In this document: piece after piece, positions 9,145 through 17,623 of the stretch | How positions within the stretch are numbered: position 1 is the stretch's first letter | Layout: each line of letters begins with the position of its first letter | Origin: Ochrobactrum teleogrylli | Lineage (GTDB): Bacteria; Pseudomonadota; Alphaproteobacteria; Rhizobiales; Rhizobiaceae | Length of the DNA: 64,000 nt | Direction of reading: 5' to 3' | Assembly (NCBI RefSeq): GCF_006376685.1 | Contig: NZ_VEWL01000008.1 | Coordinates: 1-64,000, forward strand | Program-made: the position numbers and the translations under genes | The notes under the pieces: generated by a model | Seen by the model: only the letters and a program-made list of their open reading frames with translations | Databases searched by the model: none | Told to the model about the DNA's origin: nothing

Positions 9145-10362
9145 TCAGGCAATGACGCCAGACTTCAGCAGTGCTGAGAAACGTGGGTCGAAATGCCTGC
9201 TGATCTGCTCAAGGGCTGCCCCGCGCGCCACGGCCCATATATCGGTCAACCCGACCAGCAGACGCGGCAATGTCCGCACCGGGTAATCGACGCTGGAGGA
9301 AATGAGCGGTTCAATCCGGTCCACGAGCCGGTTGGCCAGAAGTTTCGGCGCGCCGCCACACAGAATAACTGTTTGCGGGTCGAAGATCGCTTCTATCGTA
9401 TGGATGGCGGATCTCAGTTCCATCGCCGCCCGCTCCAGCCATGTTTCCAGTTGCGGATCGTTCTGCGCCAACAGGGCTTCCAATTCCGCAGAAAGATCGG
9501 GCTGCGCTTCGTCGAGTTTCAAATGTTTGTAGAGCGACCAGAGAGAAGCATGGTGTTCCAGTGGCGTTTGCGCGCCGCGATTGGTCATTAGCATGGTGCC
9601 GATTTCACCGGCATTGCCCTTGCTGCCCGTATAGATTTCTCCGTTCAGTATCAGCCCGGCGCCGACACCGTAGCCCATATAGATACAGACGACATTATCG
9701 AGGCCGTCTGCGAGGCCAACCATTTTTTCTGCCCGCGCACAGGCTGTAGCATCGTTCTGCAATGTTACGGTCAAGCCGGTACTTTGGGTCAACCTGTCGA
9801 TCAGCGGGAAAGATTGCCATGCACTCATCACCCATCGGTCATGTTCGGGAACCCTTGTGCCGAAAGGTCCGGGCATGGCGACACCAAGCCCCGACATTCG
9901 ATAGTGTCCATCGGGGAATTCCCGTGCGAGCGTCGCTTGCGCTTTGGCAATTTCTTCCAGAATGATGGCGCAGCCTTCTTCCGGATTATCGGCTGGCAGT
10001 CTGGCCTCCCGCCGCACGACTTCATCGCCGGTCAGATTGACGATGACAATCCGGGTCAGATGCCGGTCGATCTGAACGCCGAGAGCGAATGCGCCTTCGG
10101 GCACCAGCCGGTAGGGCGTTGCCGGTTGTCCGCGACCACGTCTGACGGCATTTTCCGAACTCACCAACCCGTCGCTTTCCAGACCTTCAATCAGGTTGGA
10201 GATCGTCTGTTTGGTGAGGTTTGTCGCACGGGCGAGTTCGGCGCGGGAGAGCGATCTGTTCTGGCGCAGGGCGTCGATAATCACCCTGCGATTATGGGCG
10301 CTTGTACCCTCATGATTGGTGCCACTTGTGGCCCGAATGTCGCTCTTTCTTGGCATCCTCAA
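9145..10362 (-). CDS. ROK family transcriptional repressor
   Basis: 405 residues. A winged helix-turn-helix lies near residues 30-75 (SRAELARATNLTKQTISNLI), followed by a ROK sugar-kinase-like domain with VVCIYMGYGVGAGLILNGEI and GSKGNAGEIGTML. The CxCGxxGCxE zinc motif found in many ROK proteins is not visible after GEIGTM. ROK repressors usually respond to a sugar or phosphosugar. It is transcribed away from the sugar ABC operon starting at 10530, and the 167 bases between them hold a strong inverted repeat, so it is the likely repressor of that operon. An ATG two codons downstream (10356) is an alternative start. Confidence 0.9.
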   Translation of the reverse strand: MRMPRKSDIRATSGTNHEGTSAHNRRVIIDALRQNRSLSRAELARATNLTKQTISNLIEGLESDGLVSSENAVRRGRGQPATPYRLVPEGAFALGVQIDRHLTRIVIVNLTGDEVVRREARLPADNPEEGCAIILEEIAKAQATLAREFPDGHYRMSGLGVAMPGPFGTRVPEHDRWVMSAWQSFPLIDRLTQSTGLTVTLQNDATACARAEKMVGLADGLDNVVCIYMGYGVGAGLILNGEIYTGSKGNAGEIGTMLMTNRGAQTPLEHHASLWSLYKHLKLDEAQPDLSAELEALLAQNDPQLETWLERAAMELRSAIHTIEAIFDPQTVILCGGAPKLLANRLVDRIEPLISSSVDYPVRTLPRLLVGLTDIWAVARGAALEQISRHFDPRFSALLKSGVIA

Positions 10363-10396
10363 TCCCTCTTGACACCAGTAGATATTTATAACACGT

Positions 10397-10440
10397 TTAA
10401 GTCAATGGATTTGACTTAATAAAGAACATGAACATTTAAT
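10397..10440 (+). promoter_or_regulatory. inverted-repeat operator overlapping the sugar operon promoter
   Basis: TTAAGTCAA (10397-10405) and TTGACTTAA (10411-10419) are perfect 9-base inverted arms separated by TGGAT. The right arm contains TTGACT, which can serve as a -35 box; 18 bases later TTTAAT (10435-10440) can serve as a -10 for the operon starting at 10530. A repressor on this palindrome would cover the -35 box. The adjacent ROK gene is the obvious candidate. Confidence 0.65.
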
Positions 10441-10529
10441 AATGGTGGAACAACAGCTCTGATCTCACGGCGATAAGGCAATGTGCACGGCACTAGGCAC
10501 AAGCCGGAGCAGGTTAACGGGAGGTAACA

Positions 10530-11768
10530 ATGCTTAAATCTATTCGCACCGTCTTACTGGGTACGCTGGCCGTATCCGCTTTCTCGGTTCCGCACGCTTT
10601 TGCTGAAACAACCCTGAATGCCCTGTTCATGGCGCAGGCCGCTTATAGCGAAGCGGATGTACGCGCGATGACGGAGGCTTTTCAGACAGCCAATCCGGAT
10701 GTGAAGGTCAATCTGGAATTCGTGCCCTATGAAGGGTTGCATGACAAGACGGTTCTGGCTCAGGGTTCGGGGCAGGGCTATGACGTTGTGCTGTTCGACG
10801 TGATCTGGCCAGCCGAATATGCAAGCAACAATGTGCTTGTCGATGTCTCGTCGCGCATTACGGACGAGATGAAGAAGGGCGTTCTGACGGGCGCCTGGAC
10901 GACGGTTCAGTATCAGGACAAATATTACGGCATGCCGTGGATTCTGGATACCAAGTACCTGTTCTACAACAAGGAAATCCTTGAGAAAGCGGGCATAAAG
11001 AACCCGCCCAAGACCTGGGCGGAACTCAACGATCAGGCAAAGATCATCAAGGACAAGGGCTTGCTTGCATCGCCGATTGCGTGGAGCTGGGCTCAGGCGG
11101 AGGCCGCGATTTGCGACTACACCACGCTGGTGAGTGCTTATGGCGGCGATTTCCTGAAAGACGGAAAGCCCGCCTTCGACAACGATGGCGGACTGGATGC
11201 CCTCAAATATATGGTGGACAGCTATAAGTCCGGCCTCAGCAATCCGAACTCGAAAGAGTTTCTGGAGGAGGACGTACGCAAGGTCTTCCAGAATGGTGAC
11301 GCCGCTTTCGCGCTGAACTGGACCTATATGTATAGCAAGGTCAATGACCCTGCCGAAAGCAAAGTGGTTGGCAAGGTAGGTGTGGTGCCCGCACCGGGCG
11401 TCGAAGGCAAGAGCGAGGTTTCGGCTGTCAATGGTTCCATGGGGCTTGGCATCACCACCACCAGCAAACATCCTGATGATGCATGGAAATATATCGTCTT
11501 TATGACCTCGCAAAAGGTCCAGAACGATTATGCAAAACTGTCTCTGCCGATCTGGGCGTCGTCCTATGACGATCCGGCTGTATCGAAGGGACAGGAAGAG
11601 TTGATTGCGGCAGCGAAGCTCGGCCTGGCTGCGATGTATCCGCGCCCGACGACACCGAAATATCAGGAAATGTCCACGGCCTTGCAGCAGTCCATTCAGG
11701 AAGCTTTGCTTGGACAGTCTTCGCCGGAAGACGCCCTCAAATCCGCAGCTGAAAACAGCGGACTCTAA
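10530..11768 (+). CDS. CUT1 sugar ABC transporter substrate-binding protein
   Basis: 412 residues, extracellular solute-binding protein family 1. A Sec signal peptide (MLKSIRTVLLGTLAVSAFSV, cleavage after AFA) is followed by a family-typical mature part (GYDVVLFDVIWPAEYASNNV, KYYGMPWILDTKYLFYNKEI, SAVNGSMGLGITTTSKHPDD). It captures a carbohydrate in the periplasm for the permeases at 11834 and 12718 and the ATPase at 15503. GGGAGG lies 5 bases before the ATG. A stable hairpin follows it at 11778-11805. By operon content the ligand may be a fructosamine-type sugar; that is inference. Confidence 0.88.
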   Translation: MLKSIRTVLLGTLAVSAFSVPHAFAETTLNALFMAQAAYSEADVRAMTEAFQTANPDVKVNLEFVPYEGLHDKTVLAQGSGQGYDVVLFDVIWPAEYASNNVLVDVSSRITDEMKKGVLTGAWTTVQYQDKYYGMPWILDTKYLFYNKEILEKAGIKNPPKTWAELNDQAKIIKDKGLLASPIAWSWAQAEAAICDYTTLVSAYGGDFLKDGKPAFDNDGGLDALKYMVDSYKSGLSNPNSKEFLEEDVRKVFQNGDAAFALNWTYMYSKVNDPAESKVVGKVGVVPAPGVEGKSEVSAVNGSMGLGITTTSKHPDDAWKYIVFMTSQKVQNDYAKLSLPIWASSYDDPAVSKGQEELIAAAKLGLAAMYPRPTTPKYQEMSTALQQSIQEALLGQSSPEDALKSAAENSGL

Positions 11769-11777
11769 GACCCTGAT

Positions 11778-11805
11778 GGGAGTGGTTGCATCTGCATCCA
11801 CTCCC
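11778..11805 (+). terminator. intercistronic hairpin after the binding-protein gene
   Basis: GGGAGTGG (11778-11785) pairs perfectly with CCACTCCC (11798-11805), with a second short self-complementary stretch in the loop, followed by TTCTTCC. Hairpins at this place in ABC operons commonly stabilise or partly terminate the message so that binding protein exceeds membrane subunits. There is no long T-run, so full termination is unlikely. Confidence 0.55.
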
Positions 11806-11833
11806 TTCTTCCATTTAGACTGAGGTGCAAACA

Positions 11834-12718
11834 ATGTCCGGCAACTGGATGACTATGCGAGCGTGGTTGCTGATGCTTCCGTTACTCGCCGTCATGGTTT
11901 GCGTGATCGGCTGGCCAATGTTTGAAACGGTGCGGCTTTCGTTCACCGATGCAAAGCTTGTCGGCACTGGCGGCGATTTTGTTGGCTTTGCCAACTACAT
12001 CAAGATGCTGTCCAGCTCGAATTTCCAGCGTGCCTTCTGGACCACAACCTGGTTTTCTCTCATCTCGGTTTCAGCCGAAATGTTCCTTGGCGTTTTGGCG
12101 GCACTGTTGCTGAACCAGCAGTTTTATGGCCGCACTGTTCTGCGAGCCTTGCTTATTCTGCCATGGGCGTTGCCAACGGTGGTCAACGCAACACTATGGC
12201 GTCTCATCTACAATCCCGAATATGGTGCGCTCAATTCGCTGTTGACCCAGCTTGGCATCATTTCAGGCTATCGATCATGGCTCGGCGAACCGTCAGCAGC
12301 AATGACGGCACTGATTGTTGCTGATTGCTGGAAGAACTTCCCGCTTGTCGCACTCATCGCGTTGGCGGCCCTTCAAGCCGTCCCAAGAGACATAACGGCT
12401 GCATCGCTCGTCGATGGCGCGGGTCCATTCAACCGGTTCCGGTTTGTTATTCTGCCCTATCTTGCAGGACCATTGATGGTGGCCCTTGTGCTCCGCACCA
12501 TTGAGGCATTCAAGGTCTTTGACATTATCTGGATCATGACCCGCGGTGGCCCCGCCAATTCCACACGTACGCTTTCTATCCTGGTTTATCAGGAAGCATT
12601 TTCCTTCCAGCGCGCGGGATCTGGTGCATCGCTGGCGCTCATTGTGACCCTGATCGTTACGGTGTTGGCGTTGGGCTATGGTTTTCTGGTGCGCAAAACG
12701 GCTGGAGCGGCAACATAA
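11834..12718 (+). CDS. CUT1 sugar ABC transporter permease (MalF-type)
   Basis: 294 residues with about six membrane segments. The first begins at AWLLMLPLLAVMVCVIGWPM, and the inner-membrane EAA loop reads AASLVDGAGPFNRFRFVILP. This is the family of sugar permeases that includes MalF and UgpA. GAGG lies 8 bases before the ATG at 11834; a GTG at 11825 is a weaker alternative. Its TAA overlaps the ATG of the next permease (12718), so the two are coupled and should form the heterodimeric channel for the binding protein at 10530. Confidence 0.88.
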   Translation: MSGNWMTMRAWLLMLPLLAVMVCVIGWPMFETVRLSFTDAKLVGTGGDFVGFANYIKMLSSSNFQRAFWTTTWFSLISVSAEMFLGVLAALLLNQQFYGRTVLRALLILPWALPTVVNATLWRLIYNPEYGALNSLLTQLGIISGYRSWLGEPSAAMTALIVADCWKNFPLVALIALAALQAVPRDITAASLVDGAGPFNRFRFVILPYLAGPLMVALVLRTIEAFKVFDIIWIMTRGGPANSTRTLSILVYQEAFSFQRAGSGASLALIVTLIVTVLALGYGFLVRKTAGAAT

Positions 12719-13563
12719 TGGAACGTCGAAGCCCCATCGCAACTTTCTTCGTTTATCTCGCTGCGCTGTCGCTGGCAGTCATTATCCTCGCGCCCTTGTT
12801 CTGGCTGTTTGTGATGAGCATATCGCCGATGGCCGACCTGTCTGTTCGCCCATTGAAATGGTGGCCGACCACAGCGGATTTTTCTCGCTATCAGACTCTG
12901 CTGTCCACGGTCCCCAATAGCGCTGGCGCTGCCTTTGTGGCATCGATGTATAACAGTCTGAGAGTGGCGGGCATGGCCACATTAGTGGCGATCCTTGTTG
13001 CGATCCCTGCCGGTTGGGCGGTATCGCGGACCTCGCGCATCGGTTGGTCGCTCACTTTGGTCATTGGCACATACATGCTGCCTCCGGTGGCTTTGGCCGT
13101 GCCGCTTTACATGCTCCTTGCAAAACTAGGGCTGTTGAATTCGGTATTCGGTCTTGCGCTTGTCTACCTCACCATTCTGGCACCATTCACCACATGGCTG
13201 ATGAAGTCTGGCTTCGATGGTATCCCGCAGGAGATTGAGCAGGCCGCGATGATTGACGGTGCAAGCCTGTTCCAGACATTGTGTATCATCACGCTGCCGC
13301 TTGCATTGCCGATTGTTGCGACATCGGCGCTGTTCGCATTTCTGCTGGGATGGGACGAATTTTTCTATGCGCTGTTGTTCACATCGGATCAGAGAGCGCG
13401 GACGCTGACAGTTGCTATTGCCGATCTGGCTGGCGGGCGCGTTTCCGATTACGGCTTGATCGCGACTGCGGGTGTTTTGGCAGCACTTCCACCAGTTATT
13501 GTTGGGCTTTTGATGCAACGCGCACTTATCACCGGCCTCACCAGCGGCGGCGTGAAAGGATGA
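12718..13563 (+). CDS. CUT1 sugar ABC transporter permease (MalG-type)
   Basis: 281 residues, about six membrane segments (ALSLAVIILAPLFWLFVMSI near the N-terminus). The EAA loop reads QEIEQAAMIDGASLFQTLCI followed by ITLPLALP, and GWDEFFYALLFTSD is typical of MalG/UgpE-type permeases. It starts in the stop codon of the upstream permease and its own stop overlaps a run of three possible start codons of the SIS-domain gene. It forms the second half of the translocation channel. Confidence 0.88.
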   Translation: MERRSPIATFFVYLAALSLAVIILAPLFWLFVMSISPMADLSVRPLKWWPTTADFSRYQTLLSTVPNSAGAAFVASMYNSLRVAGMATLVAILVAIPAGWAVSRTSRIGWSLTLVIGTYMLPPVALAVPLYMLLAKLGLLNSVFGLALVYLTILAPFTTWLMKSGFDGIPQEIEQAAMIDGASLFQTLCIITLPLALPIVATSALFAFLLGWDEFFYALLFTSDQRARTLTVAIADLAGGRVSDYGLIATAGVLAALPPVIVGLLMQRALITGLTSGGVKG

Positions 13564-13565
13564 TG

Positions 13566-14582
13566 ATGAACACGCAAAAGCAGCGTCCTGAAGGACTTGT
13601 CGCAATCGATAAAGAGATGGCACGCCAGTTTAGCGATGCTCTGATTTCCTTCGAGAATAATCGCGAACTGGCAGAGAAGATCGCCGGGAGTTTACGTAAA
13701 ACCGGCAAGCTGCTCCTGCTGGGGATGGGCGGGTCACATGCGGTCGGTCGTGCGGTGGAACCGCTTTATCGCGCCCATAATATCGATGCAGTTGCCATAC
13801 CGATTTCAGAGCAGCTTGGCGCTTCCTTACCCATTGAAGGCAAAACGGTTCTGGTCACATCTCAGTCTGGTGAAAGTGCGGAAGTTGTACGGTGGTTCGC
13901 CGAGAAAAAGGGGCAGGCCGATATATTCGGTTTGACGCTTGATGCTGGGTCGTTTCTCGCCAGCAAAGTCGACTGCCTGGTGGGGCATGGCGGCGGGGAG
14001 CTTGCATTTGCAGCAACCCGTAGCCTGACGATTAGTTTCGCTCTGCATCTGGCCATATTGGCGGCACTCGGTGACGATCCGCGAGCCGCACTCAACGTGT
14101 TGAATTCCCCCCAAACTGTGGCGATTGATGCAGCGCTTGATTGCATCGCTGATGTCAACACGATTGTAACCTCGGGGCGCTGTCTGCAGGGGGTAGCAGA
14201 AGCCATTGCTCTTGGGTTTACCGAGCTTTCGCGCGTGCCGAGCTATTCGCTGGAGGGTGGCCAACTGCGTCACGGGCCGATGGAAATGCTCTCACCAAAG
14301 GTTGCAGTTATCCTCTTCAAGGGCAACGATGCGACCGCACCGCTGGTGACGGCGATGGGACAGTCTGTTGCTGAAACGGGAGCCAAACTGGTAGTGTTTG
14401 ACGCCTCCGGTGAGGTGCCTGTTCCGGGTGCTGTAACGATTTCGTTTCCCGCAGCAAGCGGACTTGGCGCCGTTTTCACGATCCTGCCAACAGCGCAACG
14501 GCTCATGATGGCCTTTGCCGACCAACGTGTCGAGAATGCCGGTACGCCGGTCCGTTCTTCCAAAATCACCCGGAGCGAATGA
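13566..14582 (+). CDS. SIS-domain sugar isomerase/deglycase (GlmS-C/AgaS/FrlB-like)
   Basis: 338 residues with two SIS domains: KLLLLGMGGSHAVGRAVEPL with VLVTSQSGESAEVVRWF, and a C-terminal domain beginning near NTIVTSGRC. The conserved SYSLEGGQLRHGPMEML block is typical of phosphosugar isomerases and deglycases. Three ATGs occur in a row (13560, 13563, 13566); AAAGGA at 13555-13560 suits the last best. A PfkB kinase follows immediately. ABC transporter plus SIS plus PfkB is the make-up of the Bacillus frl operon, where the kinase makes fructosamine 6-phosphate and the SIS enzyme cleaves it. That activity is inferred; an aminosugar isomerase/deaminase is the main alternative. Confidence 0.82.
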   Translation: MNTQKQRPEGLVAIDKEMARQFSDALISFENNRELAEKIAGSLRKTGKLLLLGMGGSHAVGRAVEPLYRAHNIDAVAIPISEQLGASLPIEGKTVLVTSQSGESAEVVRWFAEKKGQADIFGLTLDAGSFLASKVDCLVGHGGGELAFAATRSLTISFALHLAILAALGDDPRAALNVLNSPQTVAIDAALDCIADVNTIVTSGRCLQGVAEAIALGFTELSRVPSYSLEGGQLRHGPMEMLSPKVAVILFKGNDATAPLVTAMGQSVAETGAKLVVFDASGEVPVPGAVTISFPAASGLGAVFTILPTAQRLMMAFADQRVENAGTPVRSSKITRSE

Positions 14583-15506
14583 GTGAGGCCAATTGCAATT
14601 ATCGGCAACGTCAATGTTGATATGATCCTGGGACCGACTTCGGCTTGGCCACAACCGGGCACCGAGAACATCGTCAGCCATGACGAATTGCGCGTCGGCG
14701 GTTCGGCGGGAAACTCGGCTTTGACACTGATGGCTTTGGATGTTCCATTTCAAATGGCCGCGAATACAGGCGCCGATCAGTTTGGTCGCTGGCTCGCTGA
14801 GAATTTCGGTGATCATGCCAGACAATGGTCGGTGTTTGCTGGAAAAACCACTCTGTCCGTCGGCCTGACGCATCCGGATGGAGAACGGACTTTCTTCACG
14901 ACACTCGGTCATCTGCCGCATTTTTCAATTGAAGATGCGCTATCGGCACTTGATGGTGAGGCCTTGTCCGGCGGGCTGGCTCTTCTTTGCGGTAGTTTTC
15001 TGACCGACAGGCTGGCGGATGCGTATGATCAGTTTTTCGATTGGACCGACTGCCACAACATCGATGTGGCGCTTGATACCGGCTGGCCGGCCGAGGGCTG
15101 GACGAAGCGGAATCGAAGCCGTGCGCTTTCATGGCTGAAACGCAGCAAGTTTGTCATGTTCAACGAGGTTGAGACGATCAATCTTGGAAACTCCGCCGAC
15201 CCGGTGGAGGCTGCGCGCAGTCTCTGCCGGACCATGCCGGATGGCGGCTTTTTTATCGTTAAATGCGGCCCGAATGGCGCCTTCGCGGTTGGACATGATG
15301 GCAGCGTTATATCAGTCAATGCGCCTCAGGTAACGGTTATCGATACAATCGGCGCGGGCGATGTTTTCAACGCAGCTTTTCTTGCGTCATTCGCCAAGGG
15401 CCGCTCGGTTGAGGCCTGCTTGCAGGCCGCCACACGCAGTGCCTCGAAGGCCATTTCCACAAGCCCGCGGGCCTATATGTCGGATGCTGAAGGAGCGCTT
15501 GCATGA
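14583..15506 (+). CDS. PfkB family carbohydrate kinase
   Basis: 307 residues of the ribokinase/PfkB family. The N-terminus has IIGNVNVDMILGPTSAWPQP and the GGSAGNSAL substrate loop; the C-terminus has the signature TVIDTIGAGDVFNAAFLASF, whose Asp is the catalytic base. It should phosphorylate the imported sugar or sugar conjugate before the SIS enzyme acts. Translation starts with GTG directly after the stop codon of the SIS gene (zero spacing), and its last four bases overlap the ATPase gene. FrlD-like fructoselysine kinase is one possibility; the substrate cannot be read from the sequence. Confidence 0.87.
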   Translation: MRPIAIIGNVNVDMILGPTSAWPQPGTENIVSHDELRVGGSAGNSALTLMALDVPFQMAANTGADQFGRWLAENFGDHARQWSVFAGKTTLSVGLTHPDGERTFFTTLGHLPHFSIEDALSALDGEALSGGLALLCGSFLTDRLADAYDQFFDWTDCHNIDVALDTGWPAEGWTKRNRSRALSWLKRSKFVMFNEVETINLGNSADPVEAARSLCRTMPDGGFFIVKCGPNGAFAVGHDGSVISVNAPQVTVIDTIGAGDVFNAAFLASFAKGRSVEACLQAATRSASKAISTSPRAYMSDAEGALA

Positions 15507-16573
15507 GCACCCTGACCATAAGCAAGGTTTGCAAGAGCTACGGGTCGACAGAAATCCTCAAAGGTATCGATCTGTCTCTGGCCAGCGGCGAGTTCTTAGT
15601 GCTGCTTGGTGCCTCCGGTTCCGGCAAGTCGACATTGCTCAACATGATCGCGGGTTTGGCCGAACCGACAAGCGGCGACATTCGCATTGATGAGCGGTCT
15701 ATCGTCGGCGTACACCCCAAGGACAGGGATACGGCGATGGTGTTTCAGTCCTACGCGCTCTATCCAAATCTGAATGTGAAGCGCAATATCGGCTTCGGTC
15801 TTGAGATGCGCAAAGTACCAGCTGCGGAGCGGGATAAAGCCGTGCTGGAAGCAGCGCGCCTTTTGCAGATTGAAAATCTGCTGGATCGAAAGCCCGCGCA
15901 GCTCTCCGGTGGCCAGCGTCAGCGTGTCGCAATCGGTCGCGCATTGGTGCGTCACCCCAAACTGTTCCTTTTCGATGAACCATTGTCCAATCTGGATGCA
16001 AAACTGCGCATGGAAATGCGTGCCGAGTTGAAACGACTGCATCAGTTGATGAAAACCACGATGGTTTACGTTACGCACGATCAGATCGAGGCGATGACAT
16101 TGGCGACGCGGATTGCGGTCATGCGCAATGGGCGCATTGAACAACTGGACACGCCTGAAAATGTCTATAACCGGCCCGCGACGCTTTATGTGGCGACATT
16201 CGTCGGCGCGCCGCCAATGAACATGCTGGAAGCCACATTCAGCGGAGATCGTCTGACGATTGACGGTACGGACACCAGCATTCCAATTGGCAACCTACCG
16301 AATATTGCGGCTGGCAGACGTATTTTGCTTGGGGTTCGTTCAGAAGCAATAGGGCGGGAGCGGAAAGATCAAAGTGTCGTTCTGCGCATGAAATGCGACA
16401 TCGCCGAACTCACGGGTCCCGAACTGATTGTAACGGGAACCGTTGGCCCACAAAGGCTCGTTGCCGCTTTGCCCCCAAGTCATAAAGTTCAGCCAGGCGA
16501 AGAGTTCGAAGTCATGCTCGATCCTGCGAATGTCCATCTCTTTGATGCGGAGACCGAACAGAGACTCAATTGA
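15503..16573 (+). CDS. CUT1 sugar ABC transporter ATP-binding protein (UgpC/MsmX type)
   Basis: 356 residues. Walker A GASGSGKST near residue 35, Q-loop MVFQSYALYPNLNV, signature LSGGQRQRVAIGRALV, Walker B LFLFDEPLSNLDAKLRMEMR and the H-loop VTHDQIEAM. The C-terminal 120 residues form the TOBE/OB domain typical of MalK/UgpC proteins (GVRSEAIGRERKDQ). It is the last gene of the operon and powers the permeases at 11834 and 12718. Confidence 0.9.
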   Translation: MSTLTISKVCKSYGSTEILKGIDLSLASGEFLVLLGASGSGKSTLLNMIAGLAEPTSGDIRIDERSIVGVHPKDRDTAMVFQSYALYPNLNVKRNIGFGLEMRKVPAAERDKAVLEAARLLQIENLLDRKPAQLSGGQRQRVAIGRALVRHPKLFLFDEPLSNLDAKLRMEMRAELKRLHQLMKTTMVYVTHDQIEAMTLATRIAVMRNGRIEQLDTPENVYNRPATLYVATFVGAPPMNMLEATFSGDRLTIDGTDTSIPIGNLPNIAAGRRILLGVRSEAIGRERKDQSVVLRMKCDIAELTGPELIVTGTVGPQRLVAALPPSHKVQPGEEFEVMLDPANVHLFDAETEQRLN

Positions 16574-16585
16574 TAGTGCGACGGG

Positions 16586-17566
16586 TTATGAACGCTCGTT
16601 CTTGATGGCCTCGTAGAGCCAGGGGCATTCGGCCACCGCCGGTGCCCGAATGCCTCGTGCGGCGGCGTCGAGCCGCATGTCGCGCAGGCGCTTCCGGCCT
16701 TCTTCTTCCGTCAGGTAGAGACGTTCATGCCCCCAGAAGGAAGGTCCGTCCGTGGTTTCATGCGGTTCCCAATTTGCGGGGTCGATCTGTCTTCCGCCCC
16801 AGCCGTTTTCTACAAAGAAACCCGAAGGTGTGTTTGCATAAAACGATGTCATGTAATCATTGGTGTGGCGTCCAAGCGTATAGGCCAGCCGACCATCTTC
16901 TAGTCCCGCGAGATCATATCCCTGTCCAACATCGTCAAGGTTCTTGAACTCAACCATGAAATGATGGAACCCCTGTTGACCGGACCCAACCATTGCAAAA
17001 CTATGGTGGCGGTCATTGACATGGAAGAAGTAGAGCCCATAGGGCTTCAGTCCATAATCAGTCACATGGAAATCCAGATTGTCCCGATAGAAGGGCATCA
17101 TGATTTCGATATTCTTCACATGCAGCACGGCATGTCCCATGCCAAGCGGGCCGGTGTTGAACCCTGATATGGGGCGACCCGGGACAAAAGGATCGGTGGC
17201 AATCATCGGCTGCCAGATCAGCTCGATGCGATTGCCCATCGGATCGTCGAACCAGACCATGTCCGCACAAAAGCGCTGATCGCAAAGGGCGACATTGGCC
17301 CGATGAACCCGGGTGCCGACCGCTTCCAGACGCGATGCATATTGATCGAGGTCGTGTTGAAACTCGACTTCCCAGCCCATGCAGGACAGCGTTTCACCCG
17401 GCTCGTCAAGCACGATCAGCCGCTGCATGCGGTCATCCATACGGAAAGCTAGTTGACCGGCGGCAAGGTCAATTTTCTGCATACCAAGCAAGCTGGAGGC
17501 AAAGTCGGCCCAATCATCAAGCTTGTCGGAGCGCACGCCGATATATCCCAGAGCATTGATGGCCAT
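16586..17566 (-). CDS. VOC-family extradiol (type I) ring-cleavage dioxygenase
   Basis: 326 residues with two vicinal-oxygen-chelate domains. Likely iron ligands are His145 (GMGHAVLHV), His202 (QGFHHFMVEF) and Glu253 (PSGFFVENGWG), spaced as in BphC-type catechol 2,3-dioxygenases (compare 146, 210, 260). The Ser-Pro-Asn-Tyr neighbourhood is replaced by NTPSGFFVE, which is usual. It should open a catechol-like ring next to the hydroxyls. It lies downstream of the FAA hydrolase gene on the same strand, with a hairpin at 17595-17615 between them. The substrate is unknown; the neighbouring Liv-type importer suggests an aromatic or polar acid. Confidence 0.87.
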   Translation of the reverse strand: MAINALGYIGVRSDKLDDWADFASSLLGMQKIDLAAGQLAFRMDDRMQRLIVLDEPGETLSCMGWEVEFQHDLDQYASRLEAVGTRVHRANVALCDQRFCADMVWFDDPMGNRIELIWQPMIATDPFVPGRPISGFNTGPLGMGHAVLHVKNIEIMMPFYRDNLDFHVTDYGLKPYGLYFFHVNDRHHSFAMVGSGQQGFHHFMVEFKNLDDVGQGYDLAGLEDGRLAYTLGRHTNDYMTSFYANTPSGFFVENGWGGRQIDPANWEPHETTDGPSFWGHERLYLTEEEGRKRLRDMRLDAAARGIRAPAVAECPWLYEAIKNERS

Positions 17567-17594
17567 GGCCTTTTCCCTCGCGTAAACTTGGATT

Positions 17595-17615
17595 GGCCCC
17601 GCTTTTGGCGGGGCC
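17595..17615 (-). terminator. perfect hairpin between FAA hydrolase and dioxygenase genes
   Basis: GGCCCCGC (17595-17602) and GCGGGGCC (17608-17615) form a perfect 8-pair GC stem with a five-base loop. In the direction of transcription it lies just after the FAA hydrolase stop and before the dioxygenase start. It has no T-run behind it, so partial termination or mRNA processing and stabilisation are as likely as a true terminator. Confidence 0.55.
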
Positions 17616-17623
17616 TGCGGAAA

